Assembly (NCBI GenBank): GCA_902541215.1
Contig: CACBPV010000013.1
Location: 1-32,849, forward strand
Direction: 5' to 3'
DNA: 32,849 nt
Source: an uncultured Alphaproteobacteria bacterium
GTDB taxonomy: Bacteria; Pseudomonadota; Alphaproteobacteria; HIMB59; GCA-002718135
Part shown: positions 16,786 through 26,496 of the stretch, in pieces
Numbering within the stretch: the stretch's first letter is position 1
How the letters are laid out: each line of letters begins with the position of its first letter
Position numbers and translations under genes: made by a program
Notes under the pieces: generated by a model
The model's database searches: none
The model's input: the letters and a program-made list of their open reading frames with translations, nothing else
Told to the model about the DNA's origin: nothing

Positions 16786-17862
16786 TCACTTACCAACAAA
16801 ACCTGGCCAATTTCCCATATATTCAATAAATTTATCACTTAGACCTTCTTTATTTAAGTAAGATCTTGAAGCTGGTAGGTCTATTGGTTTAAAATTTGGA
16901 TTTTTTATTACTCTCTCTGGAAAATCATGATGAAGAATAGCTGCTCTTCCTATAGTCACAAAATCAACTTTATTATTAAGAATCTCGTAAACATTCTTAC
17001 CTGTTCTTATATTTCCCGCTACTGTTAATTGAACATCTTTAAAATCAAGTTCTGTGTAATGCTCTAGCAAACTTTTTTCTGTATGCTCTTCTTCTTCAGG
17101 CTTTTTAAAAGAATCCCAAAGTGATATATCTAAAAAATCTATTTTGTTAGTATTAATAAGTTTTTTACATATTTCTTTTGTTTCTCCCAATTTAATTCCA
17201 AACCTTTCTGCGGATAATCTAACTCCCAATAGAAATTGAGAACCGCATTCATCTCTGATACCATCGATAATTTCAAAAATTATTCTAGATCTGTTTTCTA
17301 AGCTTCCACCGTATTCGTCTTCTCTTTTATTGAATTTAGAGCTTAAAAATTGACACAGAATATAACCATGAGCTCCATGTATTTCTACTCCTTCATATCC
17401 TGACTTTTTTGCCCTAACTCCAGCTTCAATAAAATTATCTCTTAGTCTTTTGACCTCATCTAGTTTTAAAGCTCTTGAGTTAGTCTTGTTATCATCTGAA
17501 GGGCAAACTGGCTGTTCACCTATAATATCCTTAGGTGATTTCATTCCGGCATGATGTAATTGAGCAACAGCTAAACTTTCATAAGATTTAATTTTATCAG
17601 TTAATCGTTTTAAACCTTCTATATGTTCATCACCAAAAATACCTAATTGACCATGAAAACCTTTACCAATAGATTGAACATGTGAAGCACAAGACATGGT
17701 AAGTCCAAAATTTCCTTTAGCTCTCATAGTTAACCAATTAAATTCATCTTCTGAAAGTATTCCATTTTCATGGCTTTGAGTATTTGTTAATGGGGCAAGC
17801 ATAAATCTATTTTTCATTGATAAGCCACATGGAAATTTTATTTCATCTTTTAAATTTATCAT
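16786..17862 (-). CDS. Old Yellow Enzyme-type NADH:flavin oxidoreductase
   Basis: An FMN-dependent ene-reductase-like TIM barrel of 358 residues. The signature HGAHGYILCQFLSS is at 162-175, with substrate-binding H162 and H165 and proton donor Y167, followed by FNKREDEYGGSLENRSR. A C-terminal iron-sulfur domain, as in 2,4-dienoyl-CoA reductase, is absent. The ATG at 17862 is chosen because it lies 4 bp after the guaA stop with a GGGAG seven bases upstream. A longer frame from 17910 would run 44 bp into guaA and add residues unlike the family. The physiological substrate is unknown. Confidence 0.87.
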   Translation of the reverse strand: MINLKDEIKFPCGLSMKNRFMLAPLTNTQSHENGILSEDEFNWLTMRAKGNFGLTMSCASHVQSIGKGFHGQLGIFGDEHIEGLKRLTDKIKSYESLAVAQLHHAGMKSPKDIIGEQPVCPSDDNKTNSRALKLDEVKRLRDNFIEAGVRAKKSGYEGVEIHGAHGYILCQFLSSKFNKREDEYGGSLENRSRIIFEIIDGIRDECGSQFLLGVRLSAERFGIKLGETKEICKKLINTNKIDFLDISLWDSFKKPEEEEHTEKSLLEHYTELDFKDVQLTVAGNIRTGKNVYEILNNKVDFVTIGRAAILHHDFPERVIKNPNFKPIDLPASRSYLNKEGLSDKFIEYMGNWPGFVGK

Positions 17863-17866
17863 AATA

Positions 17867-19420
17867 CTACTCCCACTCAATTGTTCCAGGAGGCTTTGAA
17901 GTAAAGTCATATAATACTCTATTAATGCCTTTTACTTTATTAATTATGCGAGATGATATTTCTTTTAATTGATTATTTGTAAACATATAAAAATCAGCTG
18001 TCATTCCATCAACAGAAGTAATAGCTCTAAGTGAAACCGAGTAATTGTATGTTCTTTCATCTCCCATAACGCCTACTGATTTTACTGGTAAGAGGACTAC
18101 AAATGCTTGCCAAATTTTATTATAAAGTTTTTTCTCTTTTAAATACTGAATAAAAATATGATCTGCTTCCTGAAGAATTAAGATCTTTTTTTTATCAATT
18201 ACTCCCGGTATTCGAATTGCTAAACCTGGTCCTGGAAATGGATGTCTTAAAAGTAAATGTTTATCTATTTTTAATTGCTTTCCAACATTTCTTACCTCGT
18301 CTTTAAATAATTCTCTTAAAGGTTCTACAATTTTAAGTTTCATTTTTTTTGGTAAACCACCAACATTATGGTGGCTTTTAATTTTAGCTGTTGGACCTCC
18401 AAAAAATGGAATGCTCTCTATGATATCAGGATAAAGGGTTCCCTGTCCTAAATAATCAACATTCGATATTTTTTTAGCTGCTTTATCAAAAACTTCTATA
18501 AATGTTTTGCCAATTATTTTTCTTTTTTTCTCAGGGTCAGATACATTTTTTAATTTTTTTAAAAAAATATTCGAAGCATTTATTTTAGTAAAGTTATTTC
18601 CAAATTTTTTGGAAAATATTTTTGAAACTTCATTAGCTTCATTTTTTCTTAAAAGACCGTGATCAACAAAAATACAATAAAGATTTTTGTTAACAGCCTT
18701 ATTTAACAAATATGCAGTAACTGTAGAATCTACACCTCCAGATAAACCGCAAATTATTTTTTTATTATTAATTTCATTTTTTAATTCTGAAACTTTATTT
18801 TCAATAAATTTTTGAATTTTGAATTTATTTTTTATATCTACTATATTGAAAACAAAATTATTAATTATTTTTGAACCAAAATCTGTATGATAGACCTCAG
18901 GATGAAATTGAAGGCAATAAATTTTATTTTTATAATTTTCAATAGATGAAATAATTTTGTTATTTGATAAAGATGTTATTGAAAAAAGTTTTGGTATTTT
19001 ATTAATATTATCTCCGTGAGACATCCATACTTTGAATTTTTGTTTGTTAATTCCTTTAAATAAAAGTGATTTTTGCTTAATATTTATAATTGTGTGACCA
19101 TACTCTCTATGAATGGAACGTTTTACTACACCTTTCAAATTTTTAGTTACTAACTGCATACCATAACAAATTGCTAAAACCGGTTTTTTCATTTTTAAAA
19201 TTTCTTGATTTAATTTTGGGGCATTTTTGTCAAGTACTGATCTAGGACCGCCAGATAATATAAATGCAGATGGTTTGATTTCATTTAAAATTTTTTTTGT
19301 GATTTTATTAAAAGGATAGACAAGACAGAAGACTTCTAACTCTCTGATTCTTCTTGCAATTAATTGTGTATATTGTGATCCATAATCTACAATTAAAATA
19401 GTTTCTAATCTACTCTTCAT
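17867..19420 (-). CDS. guaA: GMP synthase (glutamine-hydrolysing)
   Basis: Converts XMP to GMP with ATP and glutamine in purine synthesis. The 517 residues match the family. The amidotransferase domain has its triad C85 (AICYGMQ), H173 and E175 (QFHPEV). The ATP pyrophosphatase loop SGGVDS is at 227-232, and the C-terminal dimerisation domain ends in the typical KPPGTIEWE. The gene overlaps rlmE by 11 bp and is followed 4 bp later by the flavin oxidoreductase gene, so the three are probably one transcript. Confidence 0.97.
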   Translation of the reverse strand: MKSRLETILIVDYGSQYTQLIARRIRELEVFCLVYPFNKITKKILNEIKPSAFILSGGPRSVLDKNAPKLNQEILKMKKPVLAICYGMQLVTKNLKGVVKRSIHREYGHTIINIKQKSLLFKGINKQKFKVWMSHGDNINKIPKLFSITSLSNNKIISSIENYKNKIYCLQFHPEVYHTDFGSKIINNFVFNIVDIKNKFKIQKFIENKVSELKNEINNKKIICGLSGGVDSTVTAYLLNKAVNKNLYCIFVDHGLLRKNEANEVSKIFSKKFGNNFTKINASNIFLKKLKNVSDPEKKRKIIGKTFIEVFDKAAKKISNVDYLGQGTLYPDIIESIPFFGGPTAKIKSHHNVGGLPKKMKLKIVEPLRELFKDEVRNVGKQLKIDKHLLLRHPFPGPGLAIRIPGVIDKKKILILQEADHIFIQYLKEKKLYNKIWQAFVVLLPVKSVGVMGDERTYNYSVSLRAITSVDGMTADFYMFTNNQLKEISSRIINKVKGINRVLYDFTSKPPGTIEWE

Positions 19421-20009
19421 TCAATCTAAATCCTCTGGATAGTATAAATATTTCACTTGATTCTTGTCTTGATGATTTCGGCTTAAAATACTCAACTTTA
19501 TCAAACTTTTTTTTAAGTATCTTTATAATTTGCTTTTCTTCCTCTCCCTTCCAAATTTTGAATATAAATGATCCTTGGTTATTTAATATTATTTCTAATC
19601 TGTCTATGACTTCATATATTAACTGACTTATTCTCAGATGATCTGTTGATTGATGACCAGTGGTATTTGGAGCTACATCAGATAGAATTAAATCAAATTT
19701 AGTTTTAAAATTAATAAAATTATATTTTAAAAAATCTTCTCTATAGAAAGTAATGCGTTTATTATTCATTTTCATATCTAATAAATCAAAACAGGTTATG
19801 TTAGTTTTTGGATTGTAATTTAAGATCACTTGAGTCCAACCTCCTGGAGAAGATCCAAGTTCTAGTATTTCTTTAGAATTTTCAATTATTTTATATTTTT
19901 GCTCAATCTCTTCTAGTTTAAAAGCTGCTCGATTGATATACCCTAACTGTTTAGCTTTCTTTACAAATTGATCATTTTTTTGTCTATTAACCCAGTTTTT
20001 TGATTTCAT
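19410..20009 (-). CDS. rlmE: 23S rRNA (uridine-2'-O)-methyltransferase RlmE (FtsJ)
   Basis: Methylates U2552 in the A-loop of 23S rRNA. From the ATG at 20009 the product is 199 residues. The SAM motif LELGSSPGGWTQ is near 50-61, and the K-D-K-E catalytic set is probably K31, D111, K151 and E186. The frame is open to an ATG at 20066, but the extra 19 residues are hydrophobic and unlike the family. That start would also leave only 12 bp to the divergent adaptor gene, so 20009 is preferred. No Shine-Dalgarno favours either start. Confidence 0.93.
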   Translation of the reverse strand: MKSKNWVNRQKNDQFVKKAKQLGYINRAAFKLEEIEQKYKIIENSKEILELGSSPGGWTQVILNYNPKTNITCFDLLDMKMNNKRITFYREDFLKYNFINFKTKFDLILSDVAPNTTGHQSTDHLRISQLIYEVIDRLEIILNNQGSFIFKIWKGEEEKQIIKILKKKFDKVEYFKPKSSRQESSEIFILSRGFRLNEE

Positions 20010-20034
20010 AAAAGATAATAAAGCTAACAAAAAA

Positions 20035-20062
20035 TTGTTTTTTAGTAACTTTAATATATATG
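20035..20062 (+). promoter_or_regulatory. Possible promoter of the RND efflux operon
   Basis: TTGTTT (20035-20040) and TATATG (20057-20062) are 16 bp apart, putting initiation about 10 bp before the adaptor ATG at 20079. The same -10 and spacing appear before rpsF. This is moderate matching in AT-rich DNA. Confidence 0.3.
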
Positions 20063-20078
20063 ACATGTACGATATTTA

Positions 20079-21320
20079 ATGAAAAGATCAATATTTATAG
20101 CTTTCATAATACTTGCCGCTGTTGTCGGATGGATTGGTTCTGGTCAATTTTCAAACAATGTTGTTGCACAAGACGATGATACAGAAACTAGCACTGAAAC
20201 AGAAACTTCATATTCACAAGATACAGAAAATAATGATAATGAAGAATTTACATTTTCTGTTGAAACAAAGGTATTTACTTCCAGTTTAATTGATCAATCT
20301 ATTGAATTACAAGGTCAAACTATTCATAACAAAAAAATTGATGTTAAATCTGAAACATCTGGCAATATAGATAATATTGAATTTGCAAGAGGAGATAGAG
20401 TATCTCAAAATGCTGAAATGATTACAATCTCCTTAGAGGATAGAAATGAAAAGCTTTCAAGTGCAAAAAAAGATTTAGAAAGACTTAATAAAGAACTAAT
20501 TTTAAATGAAAAAAACAGAGATAATTTACTTAGACAAAATGTTGAAAGAATTGAATTGTATGAAATTGAATATGCATCTGCAAAACAACTAATTGATAAA
20601 GGTTTAAGTTCAAAATCAAAATTAAGTTTAGCATCTTTTAATCTTGCCAATGCTCAAGCTGATAGAGAAGATATTAAAATAAAATTTGAATCTACCTTAG
20701 CAAACCTTGAAGCTCAAATTTCAAATGTAAAATCAATTTTAAAGAACATAAAACTTGATATAGAAAAAACTACTATCAAGGCGCCATTTGATGGAATTAT
20801 TTCTGAAAAAATGGTTGAAAAAACTGAATTCATCTCAGTAGGTACTCCCCTATTTACTATAATTGATTTAGACCCTATCAAGATTGAAGGTTATTTGTCT
20901 GAATTTGATGTAAATAAAGTGAGTGTTGGTACTAAAGCTTTAATCGAAGATAGTAATGGGATTAAAAAAAATGGAATAATATCTTTTATTTCTCCATCGG
21001 CTGAAACTAGTACTAGAACATTCGAAATTACTATTGAAGCTGATAACAAAGATCTTTCTTATAAAAGTGGTATAACAACTAAAATTGTTATCAAAGGTTC
21101 AGAACTTAAAGCTCACAAAATTCCACCTTCTATATTAACTTTATTAGACGATGGAACTGTAGGTGTTAAGGCTGTAGATAATGATAATAAAGTTACTTTC
21201 TATCCAACCAAAACAATTAAGGATACAATAGATGGCATGTGGGTTTCTGGATTACCCGAGACAGTAAATTTAATTATAAGTGGACAAGAATATATAAGTA
21301 TTGGTGAAACAATAAACTAA
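20079..21320 (+). CDS. RND efflux periplasmic adaptor (membrane fusion protein)
   Basis: A 413-residue adaptor that bridges the RND pump to an outer-membrane channel. An N-terminal membrane helix (about 4-20) is followed by an unusual acidic Thr/Glu/Asp-rich linker (31-56). The two lipoyl-like halves are at about 85-120 (GNIDNIEFARGDRVS) and 233-265 (IKAPFDGIISEKMV), separated by an alpha-helical hairpin at 122-232. The beta-barrel and membrane-proximal domains follow. It lies 5 bp before the permease gene. No tolC-like gene is in the window, so the outer channel must be encoded elsewhere. Confidence 0.9.
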   Translation: MKRSIFIAFIILAAVVGWIGSGQFSNNVVAQDDDTETSTETETSYSQDTENNDNEEFTFSVETKVFTSSLIDQSIELQGQTIHNKKIDVKSETSGNIDNIEFARGDRVSQNAEMITISLEDRNEKLSSAKKDLERLNKELILNEKNRDNLLRQNVERIELYEIEYASAKQLIDKGLSSKSKLSLASFNLANAQADREDIKIKFESTLANLEAQISNVKSILKNIKLDIEKTTIKAPFDGIISEKMVEKTEFISVGTPLFTIIDLDPIKIEGYLSEFDVNKVSVGTKALIEDSNGIKKNGIISFISPSAETSTRTFEITIEADNKDLSYKSGITTKIVIKGSELKAHKIPPSILTLLDDGTVGVKAVDNDNKVTFYPTKTIKDTIDGMWVSGLPETVNLIISGQEYISIGETIN

Positions 21321-21325
21321 TCTAA

Positions 21326-24300
21326 ATGAAAATTAATATTATAGACTATGCAATAAGCCATTCCCGAGTTTTCATGGGAATACTTATTTTTATTATTTTT
21401 TCAGGTGCATCTACTTACATCACAATGCCCAAAGAATCATCTCCTGATGTAAGCATACCAATAGTTTATATTTCACTAAGTCAAAATGGTATTTCTGCAC
21501 AGGATTCAGAAAGGCTTTTAGTTAAACCAATTGAAGATGAAGTTAAAACTGTTGAAGGAGTAAGGGAAGTAAGATCAACAGCTTACTCAGGTGGGGGTAA
21601 TGTTTTATTAGAATTTGATGCTGGATTTGATTCTGATCAAGCTATGGTTGATATCAGAGATAAAGTTGATAGAGCTAAGGGTGATCTACCTAGTGAAGCA
21701 GATGAACCAACAGTTAACGAAGTTAATATAAGTACATTTCCTATCTTATCCATTTCTTTAAGCGGAGATGTGCCTAATAGAACACTTCAGGATTTAGCTG
21801 ACATTTTGCAGGATGATATAGAAACAATTCCTAGTGTTTTAGAAGCTAAAATAGGCGGTAAAAGAAATGAGCAGGTTGACATATTAATTAATCCAACTGC
21901 AGTTGATAGCTATGGCATCAATCTTGAGAGCCTTATTAATATCGTTAGAGAAAATAATAAAATGGTATCAGCTGGTGGTCAGGACACTGGTGATGGAAGT
22001 TTTGATATTAAAGTTCCAGGTTTATACGAAACTATTGAAGATGTATTAAATACTCCAGTTAAAACTAATGGAGATTCAGTTATTACTTTCAGGGATATTG
22101 CTGAAGTTAAAAGAACATTCGAGGACAGGCAATCTTATGCAAATGTAAATGGATCTAATTCAATAACTATTGATGTTTCTAAAAGAATTGGTGAAAATAT
22201 CATTAATACTATTGATGAAGTAAAAAGAATAACTGCAATTAGCGCTAAAAGTTTTCCTGAAAATGTTGAAATTTCTTTTGGAAATGATCAATCAAAAGGC
22301 ATTAAAACTATGTTAAATAGTCTGCAAAATAATGTCATAGCAGCTATAATCCTTGTTTTAATTATTATTTTAGGAGCATTAGGCGTTAGGTCCGGTTTAT
22401 TAGTTGGTGTATCTATTCCAGGATCATTTTTATCAGGCTTATTAGCTCTTTCTGTAATGGGTTTTACTATTAATATAGTAGTATTATTTGCTCTAATTTT
22501 ATCTGTTGGACTATTAGTCGATGGAGCAATAGTTGTTGTTGAATATGCAGATAGAAAAATGAAAGAAGGTCTCAGTGTAAAAGATGCTTTCGCAAACGCA
22601 TCAAAAAAAATGTCACTACCAATTATATCATCGACAGCAACTACCCTAGCTGCCTTTTTACCATTAATATTCTGGCCTGGTATAGCTGGTGAATTTATGA
22701 AATATTTACCAATAACACTTATATGTGTTCTTATTTCTTCTTTGTTTATGGCACTACTGTTTGTCCCAGTTTTAGGATCAATTCTAAATACTGTATCAAG
22801 AATACTTCTACAATTTATTGTACCATTACTAATATCATTAATTTTTTACAATCTATTATCTTATGGATTTGGATTATTAGACCTTCAAGGATTTAGTTTA
22901 TTTATAACAATTGGAAAATATTTACTAAGCTTCGCTTTATTTATATTTGTATTTATAAGAATTATACCAAGGGTTTATAAAATTTCAGAAAATGTAAATT
23001 CTACAGATAAATTAGTATCTAAAAATGCAAAAATCTTATCATCAGAATCAAATGAACCTGTTTTAAACGTTACTGGTTTCGTTGGATTTTATGCAAAAAT
23101 ATTAAACTTTTTATTATTCCATCCCTTAAAGGTAATGATTAGTGCTTTAGTAATATTAGTTGCTGTAAACTATACCTATACTCAAGTTGGAGAAGGTGTA
23201 GAGTTTTTTCCAGATGTTGAGCCAGATCTTGCAAAAATTGTAGTTTTTGCAAGAGGTAATCTCTCAGTTGAAGAAAAAAAAGATTATGTATCAAGGGTCG
23301 AGAATATTATTTTAAAGCTTCAATCGGAAAGACAGGAATTTAAAAATATTTATTCTTTAAGTGGAAATGTTAGTGAGCAATCAGAGGCATCAGAAGACTT
23401 TATAGGATCAATAAGTTTGGAATATACAGATTGGGATAAAAGAAGAAAATCAAAAGTAATTCTTGCAGAAATTTTGGAAGCCACAAAAAGTATAAATGGA
23501 ATTAAAGTAGAATCAAGAGAGCAACAAGGTGGTCCTGGAGAAGGTAAACCAATTAATATTAAATTAACCAGTGATAATAAACAACTGTTAATTGCCGAAG
23601 GAATCAAGCTTAAAAAATTTATGGATAATTATCCAAATTTAATGAATGTTGAAGATAATTTACCAGCACCTGGGATAGAATGGGAAATTAATGTAGATAG
23701 AAAGCAAGCATCTAAATTTGGAGCTAACATTACATCAATTGGTAATGTAATTAAACTTGCAACAAACGGTCTTAAACTTGGTGAATATAGACCTGATGAT
23801 AGTAATGAAAGTATACCTCTATATCTTAGATATCCGAATGAAGGGAGAACATTGGATAGAATTGATAACTTAAGAGTAACTACTTCAAATGGTTTAGTTC
23901 CAATATCAAATTTTGTAGAAATTGTTCCAAATAGCAGAACAGGAAATATAATTAGAGTTGATTCAAAAAATGCTATAAACATTCAGGCAGATGTAGAGCC
24001 TGGAACTTATCCTGATGGAAAAGTAAAAGAACTTGAGTACGTATTAGGAATTTCAGATACTGCTCCGTCTTGGAGAGGAAGAACATTAGATTTACCTCGT
24101 TATGAATTAGATAACAAAGTAAGGGCTGAACTTATTGGAGAAAATGAAGACCAAAAAGAAGCACAAGATTTTCTAACAGGAGCTTTTGGTGTAGCTTTAT
24201 TTTTAATGCTAATGATACTTCTGTTGCAGTTTAATAGTTTTTATAGTGCATTCTTAATTCTTTTTGCAGTAGTAATGTCTACAGCGGGTGTGTTTATAGG

Positions 24301-24721
24301 TTTAATGGTAACAGCACAGCCATTTGGTATCGTTATGTCAGGAGTTGGTGTTATTGCTCTTGCCGGTATAGTGGTAAATAATAATATTATATTGATTGAT
24401 ACATTTGATTTTTTAAAGACTAAAACATCAAATATCAGAGAAGCTATTATCAAAACTGGAGCGCAGAGACTGAGACCAGTTTTACTTACAACAACTACAA
24501 CAGTACTAGGTTTATTACCTATGGTAACAATGACAAATGTTGACTTTATATCTAGAGAAATAACAAGAGGATCACCAGATACTCAGTGGTGGGTTCAATT
24601 ATCAACAGCTATAGTATTTGGACTACTCTTTGCAACATTCCTTACATTAGTTGTTACACCATCTGCTTTAATGTTTAGAGAAAACATGAAGAATTGGTAT
24701 AAGAAAAAAATTTCTAATTAA
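21326..24721 (+). CDS. RND efflux permease, AcrB-related (HAE family)
   Basis: A 1131-residue inner-membrane pump, longer than AcrB (1049). Some of the extra length is an insertion of hydrophobic segments around 495-560, between the two halves. TM4 has GLLVDGAIVVVE: D399 is kept where AcrB has D407, but G400 replaces D408. In TM10, GIVVNNNIIL puts N1018 where AcrB has K940. Both changes occur in related pumps, so proton transfer probably uses a variant relay. Substrates are unknown; drugs, bile-like compounds or lipids are possible. It is coupled to the adaptor gene 5 bp upstream. Confidence 0.92.
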   Translation: MKINIIDYAISHSRVFMGILIFIIFSGASTYITMPKESSPDVSIPIVYISLSQNGISAQDSERLLVKPIEDEVKTVEGVREVRSTAYSGGGNVLLEFDAGFDSDQAMVDIRDKVDRAKGDLPSEADEPTVNEVNISTFPILSISLSGDVPNRTLQDLADILQDDIETIPSVLEAKIGGKRNEQVDILINPTAVDSYGINLESLINIVRENNKMVSAGGQDTGDGSFDIKVPGLYETIEDVLNTPVKTNGDSVITFRDIAEVKRTFEDRQSYANVNGSNSITIDVSKRIGENIINTIDEVKRITAISAKSFPENVEISFGNDQSKGIKTMLNSLQNNVIAAIILVLIIILGALGVRSGLLVGVSIPGSFLSGLLALSVMGFTINIVVLFALILSVGLLVDGAIVVVEYADRKMKEGLSVKDAFANASKKMSLPIISSTATTLAAFLPLIFWPGIAGEFMKYLPITLICVLISSLFMALLFVPVLGSILNTVSRILLQFIVPLLISLIFYNLLSYGFGLLDLQGFSLFITIGKYLLSFALFIFVFIRIIPRVYKISENVNSTDKLVSKNAKILSSESNEPVLNVTGFVGFYAKILNFLLFHPLKVMISALVILVAVNYTYTQVGEGVEFFPDVEPDLAKIVVFARGNLSVEEKKDYVSRVENIILKLQSERQEFKNIYSLSGNVSEQSEASEDFIGSISLEYTDWDKRRKSKVILAEILEATKSINGIKVESREQQGGPGEGKPINIKLTSDNKQLLIAEGIKLKKFMDNYPNLMNVEDNLPAPGIEWEINVDRKQASKFGANITSIGNVIKLATNGLKLGEYRPDDSNESIPLYLRYPNEGRTLDRIDNLRVTTSNGLVPISNFVEIVPNSRTGNIIRVDSKNAINIQADVEPGTYPDGKVKELEYVLGISDTAPSWRGRTLDLPRYELDNKVRAELIGENEDQKEAQDFLTGAFGVALFLMLMILLLQFNSFYSAFLILFAVVMSTAGVFIGLMVTAQPFGIVMSGVGVIALAGIVVNNNIILIDTFDFLKTKTSNIREAIIKTGAQRLRPVLLTTTTTVLGLLPMVTMTNVDFISREITRGSPDTQWWVQLSTAIVFGLLFATFLTLVVTPSALMFRENMKNWYKKKISN

Positions 24722-24748
24722 ATTTTTTTTAAATAAACTTTTAAATCT

Positions 24749-25300
24749 ATGACAATCAAATCAATTACTATTTATTGTTCATCTTCAGATAAATTAAGTA
24801 ATAAATATTATCAAGATGCAGAAGAAATTAGCAAATTAATATCATCATTTAAAATAAATATAGTCTATGGTGGAGCAAAAGTTGGTATTATGGGCGTGGT
24901 TGCTAAGACAGCAAAAAAATATGAAAATAGAGTTATTGGAGTAATTCCAAATTTTTTATCTGAGAGAGAAATAATTTTTGAAAATATAGATGAGTTAAAA
25001 ATTGTTGATAATATGTCTGAACGAAAAAAGTTGCTCTTTGAGATAGGTGATGCGTATTTAGCATTACCAGGAGGGACAGGAACTTTAGAAGAAATACTAG
25101 AAGTCGTATCTTGGAAAATAATGGGGATCCATAATAAGCCAATAATATTTTTTAATAAAAATAATTTCTGGGATAATCTATTTAAACAATTTAAATTTTT
25201 TGAAGATGAAAAATTTTCAAATAAAAATTTACAAAACAGTTTCCACATTATAGATACGGTTGATCAATTAAAAAATATATTAATTAAATGGCAAAAATAA
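24749..25300 (+). CDS. LOG-family protein (TIGR00730 type)
   Basis: A 183-residue cytosolic protein with the LOG signature PGGTGTLEE at 107-115 and upstream R92-K93, the residues used in nucleotide binding and catalysis. LOG enzymes release free bases from nucleoside 5'-monophosphates, as in cytokinin activation in plants; bacterial members are often misnamed lysine decarboxylases. The natural substrate in bacteria is mostly unclear. The gene lies 27 bp after the efflux permease gene and overlaps icd by 13 bp. Confidence 0.87.
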   Translation: MTIKSITIYCSSSDKLSNKYYQDAEEISKLISSFKINIVYGGAKVGIMGVVAKTAKKYENRVIGVIPNFLSEREIIFENIDELKIVDNMSERKKLLFEIGDAYLALPGGTGTLEEILEVVSWKIMGIHNKPIIFFNKNNFWDNLFKQFKFFEDEKFSNKNLQNSFHIIDTVDQLKNILIKWQK

Positions 25301-26496
25301 AAGTTAATAACCCAGTAGTTGAAATGGATGGAGATGAAATGACCAGAATCATCTGGAAGTACATCAAAGAACAATTAATTTTGCCTTATCTTGATATAGA
25401 TATCAAATATTTTGATCTTGGAGTGATTAAAAGAGATGAAACTGATGATCAAATTACCATAGACGCAGCAGAAGCAGTAAAAAAATATGGTGTAGGAATA
25501 AAATGTGCAACAATTACACCAGATGAAAATCGAGTAGAAGAATTCAAATTAAAGCAAATGTGGCGATCGCCAAATGGAACAATAAGAAATATACTTGGGG
25601 GCACTATATTTAGACAACCAATTATATGTAAGAATGTTCCAAGAATAATCACAAATTGGAACCATCCAATTGTTGTTGCTAGGCACGCCTTTGGCGATCA
25701 ATATAGAGCGACTGACACATTAATTAATAAACCGGGAACTCTTAAAATGGTTTTTGAACCTAAAGATGGATCTGAAGGATTTACAAAAGATGTATATGAA
25801 TTTGAAAAATCTGGTGTAGCCCTATCAATGTATAATTTAGATAATTCAATTAAAGATTTTGCTAGAGCTTGTTTTAATTACGGACTTAACCTTGGTTGGC
25901 CAGTTTACCTTTCTACTAAAAATACTATTTTAAAAATCTATGATGGAAGATTTAAAGATTTATTTCAGGATGTATTTGATACAGAATTTAAAAATAAGTT
26001 TAAAGAAAAAGATATAGTTTATGAACACAGATTAATCGATGATATGGTGGCCTCAGCATTAAAATGGGAAGGTAATTTTATTTGGGCTTGTAAAAATTAT
26101 GATGGAGATGTTCAATCAGATTCTGTTGCTCAAGGATTTGGATCACTAGGTTTAATGACAAGTGTGTTAATGACCCCTGATGGTAAAACAGTAGAAGCTG
26201 AAGCTGCTCATGGAACTGTTACAAGACATTATAGAAATCATCAGAAAGGTATAGAAACTTCAACTAACCCTATTGCATCAATTTTTGCTTGGACAAGGGG
26301 TTTAAGTTTTAGAGGAGAATTTGATAGTAATAATGAATTAATAAATTTTGCTAAAAAATTGGAAGAAACGTGTATCAAAACTGTAGAAAGTGGTGAAATG
26401 ACAAAAGATTTAGCGATATTAATTAACAAAGATCAGAAATGGTTAAACACTCAAGATTTTTTAAGCGCAATAAACAACAATTTTCAAGTTAACTAA
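25288..26496 (+). CDS. icd: Isocitrate dehydrogenase (NADP), eukaryotic-type
   Basis: Oxidatively decarboxylates isocitrate to 2-oxoglutarate in the TCA cycle. The 402-residue sequence is of the homodimeric type shared by alphaproteobacteria and eukaryotic cytosol and mitochondria, not the E. coli type. Diagnostic segments are [16 protein letters not shown] at the start, [16 protein letters not shown] (substrate serine loop), YRATD and [12 protein letters not shown]. The start overlaps the LOG gene by 13 bp. The end overlaps the convergent alaS by 8 bp, so there is no space for a terminator between them. Confidence 0.96.
   Translation: MAKIKVNNPVVEMDGDEMTRIIWKYIKEQLILPYLDIDIKYFDLGVIKRDETDDQITIDAAEAVKKYGVGIKCATITPDENRVEEFKLKQMWRSPNGTIRNILGGTIFRQPIICKNVPRIITNWNHPIVVARHAFGDQYRATDTLINKPGTLKMVFEPKDGSEGFTKDVYEFEKSGVALSMYNLDNSIKDFARACFNYGLNLGWPVYLSTKNTILKIYDGRFKDLFQDVFDTEFKNKFKEKDIVYEHRLIDDMVASALKWEGNFIWACKNYDGDVQSDSVAQGFGSLGLMTSVLMTPDGKTVEAEAAHGTVTRHYRNHQKGIETSTNPIASIFAWTRGLSFRGEFDSNNELINFAKKLEETCIKTVESGEMTKDLAILINKDQKWLNTQDFLSAINNNFQVN

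Noticed and set aside
23629..23982. 117-residue minus-strand open frame inside the RND permease gene
   Set aside because: Shadow of the permease; no start signal or family likeness.
24865..25248. 127-residue minus-strand open frame across the LOG gene
   Set aside because: The plus-strand frame carries the LOG motif PGGTGTLEE; the opposite frame has no recognisable features.
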